A stretch of 64,000 bases of DNA from Stictocephala bisonia (GCA_035578905.1 JAQJVL010000292.1:439501-503500); one strand, 5' to 3'; numbered from the stretch's first letter, positions 1-13,090 are shown. Notes: generated by a model from the letters alone, not told the origin. Program-made: numbers and translations.

Positions 1-3000
1 GACACTGGATGGGGTTTCAGGAGAGCTAAGGAGAACAGAACAGGTGTCAAGTTGTAGTAACCCCGACACTGGATGGGGTTTCAGCAGAGCTAAGGAGAAC
101 AGAACAGGTGTCAAGTTGTAGTAACCCCGACACTGGATGGGGTTTCAGCAGAGCTAAGGAAAACAGAACAGGTGTCAAGTTGTAGTAACCGCGACACTAG
201 ATGGGGTTTCAGCAGAGCTAAGGAAAACAGAACAGGTGACAAGTTGTAGTAACCCCGACACTGGATGGGGTTTCAGCAGAGCTAAGGAGAACAGAACAGG
301 TGTCAAGTTGTAGTAACCCCGACACTGGATGGGGTTTCAGCAGAGCTAAGGAGAACAGAACAGGTGTCAAGTTGTAGTAACCCCGACACTGGATGGGGTA
401 TCAGCAGAGCTAAGGAGAACAGAACAGGTGTCAAGATGTAGTAACCCCGACACTAGATGGGGTTTCAGCAGAGCTAAGGAAAACAGAACATGTGACAAGT
501 TGTAGTAACCCCGACACTGGATGGGGTTTCAGCAGAGCTAAGGAGAACAGAACAGGTGTCAAGTTGTAGTAACCCCGACACTGGATGGGGTTTCAGCAGA
601 GCTAAGGAGAACTGAACAGGTGTCAAGTTGTAGTAACCCCGACAATGGATGGGGTTTCAGCAGAGCTAAGGAGAACAAAACAGGTGTCAAGTTATAGTAA
701 CTCCGACACTGGATGGGGTTTCAGCAGAGCTAAGGAGAACAAAACAGGCATCAAGTTGTATTAACCCTGACAATGTATGAGGTTTCAGCAGACCTAAGGA
801 GAACCAAAAAGGTATCAAGTTGTAGTAACCCCGACACTGGATGGGGTTTCAGCAGAGCTTAGGAGAACAAAACAGGTATCAAGTTGTAGTAACCCCGACA
901 ATGTATGAGGTTTCAGCAGAGCTAAAGAGAACAAAACAGGCATCAAGTTTATTAACTCCGATACTAGATGGGGTTTCAGCATAGCTAAGGAGAACAAAAC
1001 AGGCATCAAGTTGTAGTAACTCCGATACTGGATGGGGTTTCAGCAGAGCTAAGGAGAACAAAACAGGCATCAAGTTGTAGTAACCCTGACAATGTATAAG
1101 GTTTCAGCAGAGCTAAAGAGAACAAAGCAGGTGTCAAGTTATAGTAACCCCGACAATGTATGGGATTTCAGCAGAGCTAAAGAGAACAAAACAGGTGTCA
1201 AGTTATAGTAACCCCGACACTGGATGGGGTTTCAGCAGACCTAAGGAGAAAAGAACAGGTATGAAGTTGTAGTAACCCCGACACTGGATGGGGTTTCAGC
1301 AGAGCTACAGAGAACAAAACAGGTGTCAAGTTGTAGTAACCCCGACACTGGATGGGGTTTCAGCAGAGCTAAAGAGAACAAAACAGGTATCAAGTTGTAC
1401 TAACCCCGACAATGTATGGCATTTCAGCTGAGCTAAAGAGAACAAAACAGGTGTCAAGTTATAGGAACCCCGACACTGGATGGGGTTTCAGCAGAGCTAA
1501 GGAGAACAAAACAGGTTTCAAGTTGTAGTAACTCCGACACTGGATGGGGTTTTAGCAGAGCTAAGGAGAACTGAACAGGTGTCAAGTTGTAGTAACCCCG
1601 ACACTGGATGGGGTTTCAGCAGAGCTAAGGAGAACAGAACAAGTGTCAAGTTGTAGTAACCCCGACACTGGATGGGGTTTCAGCAGAGCTAAGGAGAACA
1701 GAACAAGTGTCAAGTTGTAGTAACCCCGACACTGGATGGGGTTTCAGGAGAGCTAAGGAGAACAAAACAGGTGTCAAGTTGTAGTAACCCCGACAATGTA
1801 TGGGATTTCAGCAGAGCTAAAGAGAACAAAGCAGGTGTCAAGTTATAGTAACCCCGACAATGTATGGGATTTCAGCAGAGCTAAAGAGAACAAAACAGGT
1901 GTCAAGTTATAGTAACCCCGACACTGGATGGGGTTTCAGCAGACCTAAGGAGAAAAGAACAGTTATGAAGTTGTAGTAACCCCGACACTGGATGGGGTTT
2001 CAGCAGAGCTAAAGAGAACAAAACAGGTGTCAAGTTGTAGAAACCCCGACACTGGATGGGGTTTCAGCAGAGCTAATGAGAACAAAACAGGTATCAAGTT
2101 GTACTAACCCCGACAATGTATGGCATTTCAGCTGAGCTAAAGAGAACAAAACAGGTGTCAAGTTATAGGAACCCCGACACTGGATGGGGTTTCAGCAGAG
2201 CTAAGGAGAACAAAACAGGTTTCAAGTTGTAGTAACTCCGACACTGGATGGGGTTTCAGCAGAGCTAAGGAGAACAGAACAGGTGTCAAGTTGTAGTAAC
2301 CCCGACACTGGATGGGGTTTCAGCAGAGCTAAGGAGAACAGAACAAGTGTCAAGTTGTAGTAACCCCGACACTGGATGGGGTTTCAGCAGAGCTAAGGAG
2401 AACAGAACAAGTGTCAAGTTGTAGTAACCTCGACACTGGATGGGGTTTCAGGAGAGCTAAGGAGAACAGAACAGGTGTCAAGTTGTAGTAACCCCGACAC
2501 TGGATGGGGTTTCAGCAGAGCTAAGGAGAACAGAACAGGTGTCAAGTTATAGTAACTCCGACACTGGATGGGGTTTCAGCAGAACTAAGGAGAACAAAAC
2601 AGGCATCAATTTGTATTAACCCTGATAATGTATGAGGTTTCAGCAGAGCTAAGGAGAACAAAATAGGTATCAAGTTGTAGTAACCTCGACACTGGATGGG
2701 GTTTCAGCAGAGCTTAGGAGAACAAAACAGGTATCAAGTTGTAGTAACCCCGACAATGTATGAGGTTTCAGCAGAGATAAAGAGAACAAAACAGGCATCT
2801 AGTTGTAGTAACTCCGATACTGGATGGGGTTTCAGCAGAGCTAAAGAGAACAAAACAGGCATCAAGTTGTAGTAACTCCGATACTGGATGGGGTTTTAGC
2901 ATAGCTAAGGAGAACAAAACAGGCATCAAGTTGTAGTAACTCCGATACTGGATGGGGTTTCAGCAGAGCTAAGGAGAACAAAACAGGCATCAAGTTGTAG

Positions 3001-6000
3001 TAACCCTGACAATGTATGAGGTTTCAGCAGAGCTAAAGAGAACAAAGCAGGTGTCAAGTTATAGTAACCCCGACAATGTATGGGATTTCAGCAGAGCTAA
3101 AGAGAACAAAACAGGTGTCAAGTTATAGTAACCCCGACACTGGATGGGGTTTCAGCAGACCTAAGGAGAAAAGAACAGGTATGAAGTTGTAGTAACCCCG
3201 ACACTGGATGGGGTTTCAGCAGAGCTAAAGAGAACAAAACAGGTGTCAAGTTGTAGTAACCCCGACACTGGATGGGGTTTCAGCAGAGCTAAAGAGAACA
3301 AAACAGGTATCAAGTTGTACTAACCCCGACAATGTATGGCATTTCAGCTGAGCTAAAAAGAACAAAACAGGTGTCAAGTTATAGGAACCCCGACACTGGA
3401 TGGGGTTTCAGCAGAGCTAAGGAGAACAAAACAGGTTTCAAGTTGTAGTAACTCCGACACTGGATGGGGTTTCAGCAGAGCTAAGGAGAACAGAACAGGT
3501 GTCAAGTTGTAGTAACCCCGACACTAAGTGGGGTTTCAGCAGAGCTAAGGAGAACAGAACAAGTGTCAAGTTGTAGTAACCCCGACACTGGATGGGGTTT
3601 CAGCAGAGCTAAGGAGAACAGAACAAGTGTCAAGTTGTAGTAACCCCGACACTGGATGGGGTTTCAGGAGAGCTAAGGAGAACAGAACAGGTGTCAAGTT
3701 GTAGTAACCCCGACAATGTATGGGATTTCAGCAGAGCTAAAGAGAACAAAGCAGGTGTCAAGTTATAGTAACCCCGACAATGTATGGGATTTCAGCAGAG
3801 CTAAAGAGAACAAAACAAGTGTCAAGTTATAGTAACCCCGACACTGGATGGGGTTTCAGCAGACCTAAGGAGAAAAGAACAGGTATGAAGTTGTAGTAAC
3901 CCCGACACTGGATGGGGTTTCAGCAGAGCTAAAGAGAACAAAACAGGTGTCAAGTTGTAGTAACCCCGACACTGGATGGGGTTTCAGCAGAGCTAAAGAG
4001 AACAAAACAGGTATCAAGTTGTACTAACCCCGACAATGTATGGCATTTCAGCTGAGCTAAAGAGAACAAAACAGGTGTCAAGTTATAGGAACCCCGACAC
4101 TGGATGGGGTTTCAGCAGAGCTAAGGAGAACAAAACAGGTTTCAAGTTGTAGTAACTCCGACACTGGATGGGGTTTCAGCAGAGCTAAGGAGAACAGAAC
4201 AGGTGTCAAGTTGTAGTAACCCCGACACTGGATGGGGTTTCAGCAGAGCTAAGGAGAACAGAACAAGTGTCAAGTTGTAGTAACCCCGAGACTGGATGGG
4301 GTTTCAGCAGAGCTAAGGAGAACAGAACAAGTGTCAAGTTGTAGTAACCCCGACACTGGATGGGGTTTCAGGAGAGCTAAGGAGAACAGAACAGGTGTCA
4401 AGTTGTAGTAACCCCGACACTGGATGGGGTTTCAGCAGAGCTAAGGAGAACAGAACAGGTGTCAAGTTGTAGTAACCCCGACACTGGATGGGGTTTCAGC
4501 AGAGCTAAGGAGAACAGAACAGGTGTCAAGTTGTAGTAACCGCGACACTAGATGGGGTTTCAGCAGAGCTAAGGAAAACAGAACAGGTGACAAGTTGTAG
4601 TAACCCCGACACTGGATGGGGTTTCAGCAGAGCTAAGGAGAACAGAACAAGTGTCAAGTTGTAGTAACCCCGACACTGGATGGGGTTTCAGCAGAGCTAA
4701 GGAGAACAGAACAGGTGTCAAGTTGTAGTAACCCCGACACTGGATGGGGTATCAGCAGAGCTAAGGAGAACAGAACAGGTGTCAAGATGTAGTAACCCCG
4801 ACACTAGATGGGGTTTCAGCAGAGCTAAGGAAAACAGAACATGTGACAAGTTGTAGTAACCCCGACACTGGATGGGGTTTCAGCAGAGCTAAGGAGAACT
4901 GAACAGGTGTCAAGTTGTAGTAACCCCGACACTGGATGGGGTTTCAGCAGAGCTAAGGAGAACAAAACAGGCATCAAGTTGTATTAACCCTGACAATGTA
5001 TGAGGTTTCAGCGGAGCTAAGGAGAACAAAATAGGTATCAAGTTGTAGTAACCCCGACACTGGATGGGGTTTCAGCAGAGCTAAAGAGAACAAAACAGGT
5101 GTCAAGTTGTAGTAACCCCGAAACTGGATGGGGTTTCAGCAGAGCTATAGAGAACAAAACAGGTATCAAGTTGTACTAACCCCGACAATGTATGGCATTT
5201 CAGCTGAGCTAAAGAGAACAAAACAGGTGTCAAGTTATAGGAACCCCGACACTGGATGGGGTTTCAGCAGAGCTAAGGAGAACAAAACAGGTTTCAAGTT
5301 GTAGTAACTCCGACACTGGATGGGGTTTCAGCAGAGCTAAGGAGAACAGAACAGGTGTCAAGTTGTAGTAACCCCGACACTGGATGGGGTTTCAGCAGAG
5401 CTAAGGAGAACAGAACAAGTGTCAAGTTGTAGTAACCCCGACACTGGATGGGGTTTTAGCAGAGCTAAGGAGAACAGAACAAGTGTCAAGTTGTAGTAAC
5501 CCCGACACTGGATGGGGTTTCAGGAGAGCTAAGGAGAACAGAACAGGTGTCAAGTTGTAGTAACCCCGACAATGTATGGGATTTCAGCAGAGCTAAAGAG
5601 AAAAAAGCAGGTGTCAAGTTATAGTAACCCCGACAATGTATGGGATTTCAGCAGAGCTAAAGAGAACAAAACAGGTGTCAAGTTATAGTAACCCCGACAC
5701 TGGATGGGGTTTCAGCAGACCTAAGGAGAAAAGAACAGGTATGCAGTTGTAGTAACCCCGACACTGGATGGGTTTCAGCAGAGCTAAAGAGAACAAAACA
5801 GGTGTCAAGTTATAGTAACCCCGACACTGGATGGGGTTTCAGCAGAGCTAAAGAGAACAAAACAGGTATCAAGTTGTACTAACCCCGACAATGTATGGCA
5901 TTTCAGCTGAGCTAAAGAGAACAAAACAGGTGTCAAGTTATAGGAACCCCGACACTGGATGGGGTTTCAGCAGAGCTAAGGAGAACAAAACAGGTTTCAA

Positions 6001-8590
6001 GTTGTAGTAACTCCGACACTGGATGGGGTTTCAGCAGAGCTAAGGAGGACAGAACAGGTGTCAAGTTGTAGTAACCCCGACACTGGATGGGGTTTCAGCA
6101 GAGCTAAGGAGAACAGAACAAGTGTCAAGTTGTAGTAACCCCGACACTGGATGGGGTTTCAGCAGAGCTAAGGAGAACAGAACAATTGTCAAGTTGTAGT
6201 AACCCCGACACTGGATGGGGTTTCAGGAGAGCTAAGGAGAACAGAACAGGTGTCAAGTTGTAGTAACCCCGACACTGGATGGGGTTTCAGCAGAGCTAAG
6301 GAGAACAGAACAGGTGTCAAGTTGTAGTAACCCCGACACTGGATGGGGTTTCAGCAGAGCTAAGGAGAACAGAACAGGTGTCAAGTTGTAGTAACCGCGA
6401 CACTAGATGGGGTTTCAGCAGAGCTAAGGAAAACAGAACAGGTGACAAGTTGTAGTAACCCCGACACTGGATGGGGTTTCAGCAGAGCTAAGGAGAACAG
6501 AACAGGTGTCAAGTTGTAGTAACCCCGACACTGGATGGGGTTTCAGCAGAGCTAAGGAGAACAGAACAGGTGTCAAGTTGTAGTAACCCCGACACTGTAT
6601 GGGGTATCAGCAGAGCTAAGGAGAACAGAACAGGTGTCAAGATGTAGTAACCCCGACACTAGATGGGGTTTCAGCAGAGCTAAGGAAAACAGAACATGTG
6701 ACAAGTTGTAGTAACCCCGACACTGGATGGGGTTTCAGCAGAGCTAATGAGAACAGAACAGGTGTCAAGTTGTAGTAACCCAGACACTGGATGGGGTTTC
6801 AGCAGAGCTAAGGAGAACTGAACAGGTGTCAAGTTGTAGTAACGCCGACACTGGATGGGGTTTCAGCAGAGCTAAGGAGAACAAAACAGGTGTCAAGTTA
6901 TAGTAACTCCGACACTGGATGGGGTTTCAGCAGAGCTAAGGAGAACAAAACAGGCATCAAGTTGTATTAACCCTGACAATGTATGAGGTTTCAGCAGAGC
7001 TAAGGAGAACAAAATAGGTATCAAGTTGTAGTAACCCCGACACTGGATGGGGTTTCAGCAGAGCTTAGGAGAACAAAACAGGTATCAAGTTGTAGTAACC
7101 CCGACAATGTATGAGGTTTCAGCAGAGCTAAAGAGAACAAAACAGGCATCAAGTTGTAGTAACTCCGATACTGGATTGGGTTTCAGCATACTAAGGAGAA
7201 CAAAACAGGCATCAAGTTGTAGTAACTCCGATACTGGATGGGGTTTCAGCAGAGCTAAGGAGAACAAAACAGGCATCAAGTTGTAGTAACCCTGACAATG
7301 TATGAGGTTTCAGCAGAGCTAAAGAGAACAAAGCAGGTGTCAAGTTATAGTAACCCCGACAATGTATGGGATTTCAGCAGAGCTAAAGAGAACAAAACAG
7401 GTGTCAAGTTATAGTAACCCCGACACTGGATGGGGTTTCAGCAGACCTAAGGAGAAAAGAACAGGTATGAAGTTGTAGTAACCCCGACACTGGATGGGGT
7501 TTCAGCAGAGCTAAAGAGAACAAAACAGGTATCAATTTGTACTAACCCCGACAATGTATGGCATTTCAGCTGAGCTAAAGAGAACAAAACAGGTGTCAAG
7601 TTATAGGAACCCCGACACTGGATAGGGTTTCAGCAGAGCTAAGGAGAACAAAACAGGTTTCAAGTTGTAGTAACTCCGACACTGGATGGGGTTTCAGCAG
7701 ATCTAAGGAGAACAGAACAGGTGTCAAGTTGTAGTAACCCCGACACTGGATGGGGTTTCAGCAGAGCTAAGGAGAACAGAACAAGTGTCAAGTTGTAGTA
7801 ACCTTGACACTGGATGGGGTTTTAGCAGAGCTAAGGAGAACAGAACAAGTGTCAAGTTGTAGTAACCCCGACACTGGATGGGGTTTCAGGAAAGCTAAGG
7901 AGAAAAGAACAGGTATGAAGTTGTAGTAACCCCGACACTGGATGGGGTTTCAGCAGAGCTAAAGAGAACAAAACAGGTGTCAAGTTGTAGTAACCCCGAC
8001 ACTGGATGGGGTTTCAGCAGAGCTAAAGAGAACAAAACAGGTATCAAGTTGTACTAACCCCGACAATGTATGGCATTTCAGCTGAGCTAAAGAGAACAAA
8101 ACAGGTGTCAAGTTATAGGAACCCCGACACTGGATGGGGTTTCAGCAGAGCTAAGGAGAACAAAACAGGTTTCAAGTTGTAGTAACTCCGACACTGGATG
8201 GGGTTTCAGCAGAGCTAAGGAGAACAGAACAGGTGTCAAGTTGTAGTAACCCCGACACTGGATGGGGTTTCAGCAGAGCTAAGGAGAACAGAACAAGTGT
8301 CAAGTTGTAGTAACCCCGACACTGGATGGGGTTTCAGCAGAGCTAAGGAGAACAGAACAAGTGTCAAGTTGTAGTAACCCCGACACTGGATGGGGTTTCA
8401 GCAGAGCTAAGGAGAACAGAACAGGTGTCAAGTTGTAGTAACCCCGACACTGGATGGGGTTTCAGCAGAGCTAAGGAGAACAGAACAGGTGTCAAGTTGT
8501 AGTAACCCCGACAATGGATGGGGTTTCAGCAGAGCTAAGGAGAACAGAACAGGTGTCAAGTTATAGTAACCCCGACACTGGATGGGGTGT
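1..8590. repeat. 64-bp satellite array with higher-order structure
   Basis: Head-to-tail tandem array of a 64-bp monomer, about 134 copies, continuing beyond the left window edge. A monomer starts with gacactggatggggtttcag and ends with caagttgtagtaacccc. Variant classes recur in fixed order: gacaatgtatgggattt with an A-rich second half, gacaatgtatggcatttcag preceded by ttgtactaac, and gacactagatgg followed by aggaaaacag. The gtactaac variant sits at about 1397, 2101, 3317, 4021, 5173, 5876, 7539 and 8051. The gaps are close to 11, 19, 11, 18, 11, 26 and 8 monomers, so an 11-mer block (704 bp) was copied as a unit. Short open frames on either strand here are repeat shadows. The array ends at 8575-8590, where the monomer start continues into non-repetitive sequence. 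Confidence 0.98.
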
Positions 8591-9460
8591 TTGCAGTGCT
8601 AGGCACCAAACAAGTCTAAACGTTTAGTAGCTTCGACACTTGTCTCACTAAGTTGCCTGATGTGTAGAGCCTAATTATTTCATTTGTAACGAAGTTTGCC
8701 GCATCGTTATTATCAACTAAACTGAAAGGACACTTTAAATAAATAAGGTAATAACATTAGCTTTACGGTGTACTTAATATTAATTACAAATAGTACATAA
8801 AACAATTCAAATAATACCTACACATGTTTAGAATGATTTATGTTAGGGAAAAAGTTACTAACTAAGATACAAAAAAGTATGTAGAACTTCATTTTAAACA
8901 GTAATAACTATTTTTTGTTCTCCTATAGTTTTCTAATAAAAATTGGGTTTGATTTTTAGATTACTAAAAACAAACGTACTTTTTGATTTTAAAAAATTAA
9001 TTTTTATCCTTAAGATTGCTTAAAACATAAATCACTGGAAAGGATGGAAAAAATATAAAAAACCTGAAAATTATAATCATGGTTTGAAAAAAGGAAAAAT
9101 ATGTTTTAAATACATAATTGGTGACCATGAATTACAGTAGGGACATTTGCTATTTTAGTACATCTGAATAAATCTACTGAGAGATACTAACAATTTGCAA
9201 CATGTAAAGCCACGAGTAGAGAGTATTAGGGGAATGAAATGGTCGTTGTGGCATAACCCACTTTGCTGCTCTAATCTTAGAATTCTATCTGCAACGTCTC
9301 GATAAATCTTCTTCGACTTATTGAAGATTGCCAACACTTGTATTATCAATATGGCGTGAGATTAGCATTATACTAGTAACTGAAGAAACTGGACGGTTCC
9401 GACTGTTTTGATAGACTAATTGTTCATGATACCAATCGATTTTCCCAATTTGAATATTTA
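8577..9460 (+). repeat. Left arm of a large inverted repeat (about 0.9 kb)
   Basis: This segment matches the reverse complement of 17727-18633 over its whole length with scattered substitutions and small indels, roughly 85-90% identical by eye. Shared landmarks are the start cactggatggggtgtttgc, a block around gcttcgacacttgtctc, and the inner end near aatcgattttcccaattt. The outer end is fused to the last 64-bp satellite monomer. The 64-codon minus-strand ORF inside (9155-9349) reappears on the plus strand in the other arm and looks like a shadow, not a gene. The pair could be terminal inverted repeats of a roughly 10-kb element or an inverted duplication; I see no transposase between them. 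Confidence 0.9.
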
Positions 9461-10043
9461 AAAGATGTACATTTACATTAAGTCCAATATTACCCATAAA
9501 CATTTAAATCATATTCTGCCAACGTTTCTCACATAAACATAAAATGTAAGTATTATTCCCACCAACCTATATTGATGACATACATGTACATGTACACCAA
9601 CCACAAAACATGTACATGATGTTGGGAAGCCCCTCCCTCCTCATGGGAAGTTTTACATACGCGATGTTATATTTAGTTTTCTAGCACACAATTTTGGGAA
9701 TGATTGTACAATTATGTAGGATGTTTCAGACCACCGGGACCGAGTTGAAATGGAACATTTCTTCTAACTGTAGCCTTGTATTCAAGCCCAAAAAAATCAA
9801 GCATATTATTTTCAATCCTATTGCTATCGGTGGTAGTGGTTTTGAAAATGTTCAAAACTAAACATAGGTTGTGTCACACCTCATTTTGAAGGTTTTAAAT
9901 CCTTATAGTTCAACCCTATGAGCAGGATGGCTTTAAAGAAATAGAATTTTTGTTTACTTTGTTTTTGAAATTTGTTAATGATGGAGTATCAGATGAGGGA
10001 GACATAGGTAGTTGGACATTTGCCATCATTACGTGAAAATCAC
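9461..10043. other. AT-rich spacer between the outer and inner inverted-repeat arms
   Basis: No gene seen. It ends with tggacatttgccatcattac (10017-10036), which recurs at about 10409, so a short direct repeat brackets part of the inner left arm. Sequence at 9720-9790 is somewhat more GC-rich but has no recognisable coding content. Confidence 0.5.
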
Positions 10044-10733
10044 AGTAAAAGGTTTTTCCTTAGCCATTTAAAACCGACAGAGATATGCCAAAACATAGTA
10101 CACCCCACATAAATTAACATGTTAAAACAAATGCAAAAAATGCTTATTTTACAATGAAATTTATGTTCGTGTTCAACATAACATATATATTTGAGTTTTT
10201 TATTCAGCCTATGCCAATCTACACTGTCCATATGTTTGACATTTCTTTTTCAAATTAAAAAAAAAAAATGAGAGTGAAATTACTAACCATCTTATTTTCG
10301 AACAGGACATGTTATTAGTATCATTTGGTAAAACTTTATATACCTCCAGTGAACGTACGAGTTACAACAGCTTAAACTCTAAAAACAAAAATTCTGAGAG
10401 AGACAAATGTAGTTGGACATTTGCCATAATTACGTGAAAATTACCGATCATGACGTTTCGATTTGGTAAAACCCAAACCTTTTTCAAGTGCTAAAAACTA
10501 AATTACATCTACACAAACATGTTATAAAACTACGTTCTTAAACTAATAAACTTATCTACTTTAATAATTATCTAAATTTCAACCTATATCCTAGAATGGG
10601 GTACAACAAAATGAACTTCTGCTAAATATAAAAATGTTAACAAGGTTAAATTAATATAACCAATTAGGCGCTGTCAATGTCACGATATCAACAAAAAAAT
10701 GTTAACTCAGAATTTAATTAATATTCAAATCAG
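10044..10733 (+). repeat. Left arm of inner inverted repeat flanking the Penelope-like fragment
   Basis: Reverse complement of 11978-12674 with modest divergence. Matching landmarks are the outer end aaaggtttttccttagccat, the block cacctccagtgaacg-like near 10340, and the inner end gctgtcaatgtcacgatatc. The arm overlaps the first dozen codons of the Penelope-like ORF, so the duplication unit includes the beginning of the surviving coding part. Inverted and partially duplicated terminal repeats (pLTRs) are a known property of Penelope-like elements. That this pair is such a structure is an inference. Confidence 0.85.
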
Positions 10734-11565
10734 AAAACAAACTCACACAGGCAAATACCTCAATTTCAATTCTAACCACCCACAAACTGTTAAAGAAGGT
10801 GTAGCCTTCTCTCTCTTTGATAGGGCCCGAGCCATATGCTCAGACAAGACCAAATTAGATAATGAACTAAAAAATGTTTCCAAAGATCTAATAAACAACG
10901 GCTACCCTCAGTCTCTCATAAACAAATGCAAACAAATAAGAAAACGCAAACAAACACCCACTGACACAGAAAAACCTAAAGCATTCATGTCCATTCCATA
11001 TACGCCTACCTTTCAGAAAAAATCATACGCATAGCTAGAAAATACAAAATCAGAACATCATTCAACACACAAAACACATTAAGACAGTCTTTAACTAAAA
11101 TTAAACCAAAGAATGAGGAGCAATCCTCCAAAAATGTAGTATATTGCATTACTTGTGAATGCAATGAAAAATACATAGGGGAAACAAAGAAACCACTGGA
11201 AGTTAGGCTAAAAGAACACAAAAATAACATTAAAAAAGGAGACACTACACATTCTAAATTAGCCGAACATGTCTGGAACAATGAACACAGATTTAACTGG
11301 GATAACACTAAAATACTTTTTTTTAGTGTTATAACTACATTTTTTTAAACGTAAATTCATCGAAGGTGCTTTTATGAAACTAAATAATGAACAAGTAATT
11401 AGTCAAAGTAGCATAGAAGTTAAACCCATGTGGGTTCCTTTACTTAAAAACACACTTGATAAAAAGTTCAGTACACTCATGACATCATCTAACCAGAATC
11501 CTACACCACCTGCACCTACAACAATTAAATACCCCATGAGTCTACGTCCCTGTCCCCATACCTGA
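10699..11565 (+). pseudogene. Penelope-like retroelement, C-terminal RT end plus GIY-YIG endonuclease, frameshifted
   Basis: Three consecutive plus-strand frames give one conceptual C-terminal end of a Penelope-like polyprotein. Frame one (10699-11034) has YLNFNSNHPQTVKEGV, then FDRARAICSD and NGYPQSLI, the hallmark region after the RT core. The frame changes near 11010, apparently by loss of one base, and continues with SEKIIRIARKYKIRTSF. It then enters a GIY-YIG nuclease: VVYC at 11136-11147, YIG at 11172-11180, then RLKEH. A second shift in the T run at 11317-11346 leads to KFIEGAFMKLNNEQ and KPMWVPLL (11374 on). The RT catalytic core is absent, so the copy is 5'-truncated and cannot be active. 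Penelope-like elements move by target-primed reverse transcription. The flanking inverted repeats fit their unusual termini. Confidence 0.85.
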
Positions 11566-11977
11566 GTCACCGCATTTTTGGCGATCTCGGAGCGTATGTT
11601 GTTGTGAAGTGTAGTGTGTATGTTTGTCTTGTCCCCGTGTTTTATCACCTCGGAAGGAACTTCGTAGACACTGCATTTGGATTGTATCATCCTCACTTCG
11701 TGCCTGGGACGTCTAGACGCCATCGTCACTGCGGGTCGTAAGACTTCATCAATTTTGTAATATTTAATTATTGTATTGTTTTATTCCTAATAATTGTTGT
11801 CTTTTCAAGTTAAAATGTAATTGTAATAGTAAAATGTAATTTTAATAGTAGTCTCAGTCCTTCCGAGTCATATTTATCATTTTTTGTGCATGTTGAATGT
11901 TATTTTAAATTAATAGTGTTTTTCAGGTACCATATATTTATTTTAATTTTGATTAGTTAATGTAATCTTATTTCAGT
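11566..11977. other. Penelope-like element 3' flank / untranslated region
   Basis: Begins GC-richer (11566-11730, with gtccccgtgttttatcacct) and becomes AT-rich up to the right inner arm. The antisense open frame at 11403-11729 overlaps the pseudogene and is a shadow. Probably the 3' untranslated part of the Penelope-like copy. Confidence 0.4.
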
Positions 11978-12674
11978 CTGATTTGAATATTAATTTAATT
12001 GTGTTTTAACATTTTTTTGTTAATGTCGTGACATTGACAGCACCTAATTGGTTATATTAATTTAACCTTGTTAACATTTTTATATTTAGCAGAAGTTCAT
12101 TTTGTTGTACCCCATTCCAGGATCTAGGTTAAAATATAGATTATTATTAAAGTAGATAAGTTAATTAGTTTAAGAACGTAGTTTTATAACATGTTTGTGT
12201 AAATGTAATTTAGTTTTTAGCACTTGAAAAATGTTTGGGTTTTACCAAATCGAAACGTCGTGATTAGTAATTTTCACGTAATTATGGCAAATGTCCAACT
12301 ACTTTTGTCTCCCTCAGAAATTATGGTTTTAGAGTTTAAGCTGTTGTAACTCGCACGTTCACTGGAGGTATATAAAGTTTTACCAAATGATACTAATAAC
12401 ATGTCCTGTTCGAAAATAAGATGGTTAGTAATTTCACTCTCTGTGTTTTTAAATTTGAAAAAGAAATAAATGTCAAACATTTGGAAAGTGTAGATTGGCA
12501 TAGGCTGAATAAAAAACTCAAATATATATGTTATGTTGCACACGAACATAAATTTCGTTGTAAAATAAGCATTTTTTGCATTTGTTTTAACATGTTAATT
12601 TATGTGGGGTGTCTATGTTTTGGCATATCTCTGTCGGTTTTAAATGGCTAAGGAAAAACCTTTTACTGTGATTA
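11978..12674 (-). repeat. Right arm of inner inverted repeat
   Basis: Inverted partner of 10044-10733, starting with ctgatttgaatattaattta (the complement of the first codons of the Penelope-like ORF) and ending with the motif ccttttactgtgatt. On the plus strand it carries cttgaaaaatgtttgggttt followed by tttaccaaatcgaaacgtcg (12225-12264), a CUGA-like / GAAACGUC pattern resembling a degenerate Penelope-type hammerhead motif. The same motif, antisense, is at about 10447-10495. Confidence 0.85.
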
Positions 12675-12984
12675 TGGGGTTATTGGGTGAAAGTTATGTA
12701 ACAGTTTTTAAACGTCAACCTACACCATGTTGCATATGACATTAAAAGTAAGAACGTAAGAAAACGGTCTCTAAATAAGAAAGGTTGTTTGTATATACAT
12801 TTTTGAAAATATTCATTACGGGTTAAAAATGGTAGATGAAAAACTAATTTTTTACAATTAGTTTTCCACTCTCCAAGTTTGGACAGTGGACAATTTACAC
12901 GACTTTGGAAATTCTTCTTAACAGAATCAAGATAATTTCATAAATGGAATTTAAAATATTTTTTTCAATTTATCAAATAGTTGA
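12675..12984. other. AT-rich sequence, nothing recognised
   Basis: No tandem repeat, no protein similarity and no RNA gene seen in this segment, which lies between the inner inverted repeat and the next inverted pair. Confidence 0.4.
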
Positions 12985-13090
12985 TTTATGTACAGGGTAT
13001 TTAAAAACTCTCGCTACAAAGTTTGGGACAATGTTCCTTTGACCAAAGGAGAAAAAAAACTAAATATAAGTAATGGTCTATCTTTTGTCG
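12985..13090 (+). repeat. Left arm of a short inverted repeat (partner 15185-15295)
   Basis: Contains acagggtatttaaaaactct, then cgctacaaagtttgggacaa and ends near agtaatggtctatctttt. The reverse complement of 15185-15295 gives the same order with about 75-80% identity. Together with the 69-bp units inside the partner side this suggests an old foldback element of about 2.3 kb. Confidence 0.7.

Noticed and set aside
1..8590. CRISPR-like array
   Set aside because: Monomers are contiguous without unique spacers, and the context is eukaryotic; this is a satellite.
9155..9349. 64-codon gene duplicated at 17827-18021
   Set aside because: Both copies lie in the inverted-repeat arms; no domain, and frame retention over a short AT-rich stretch is not informative.
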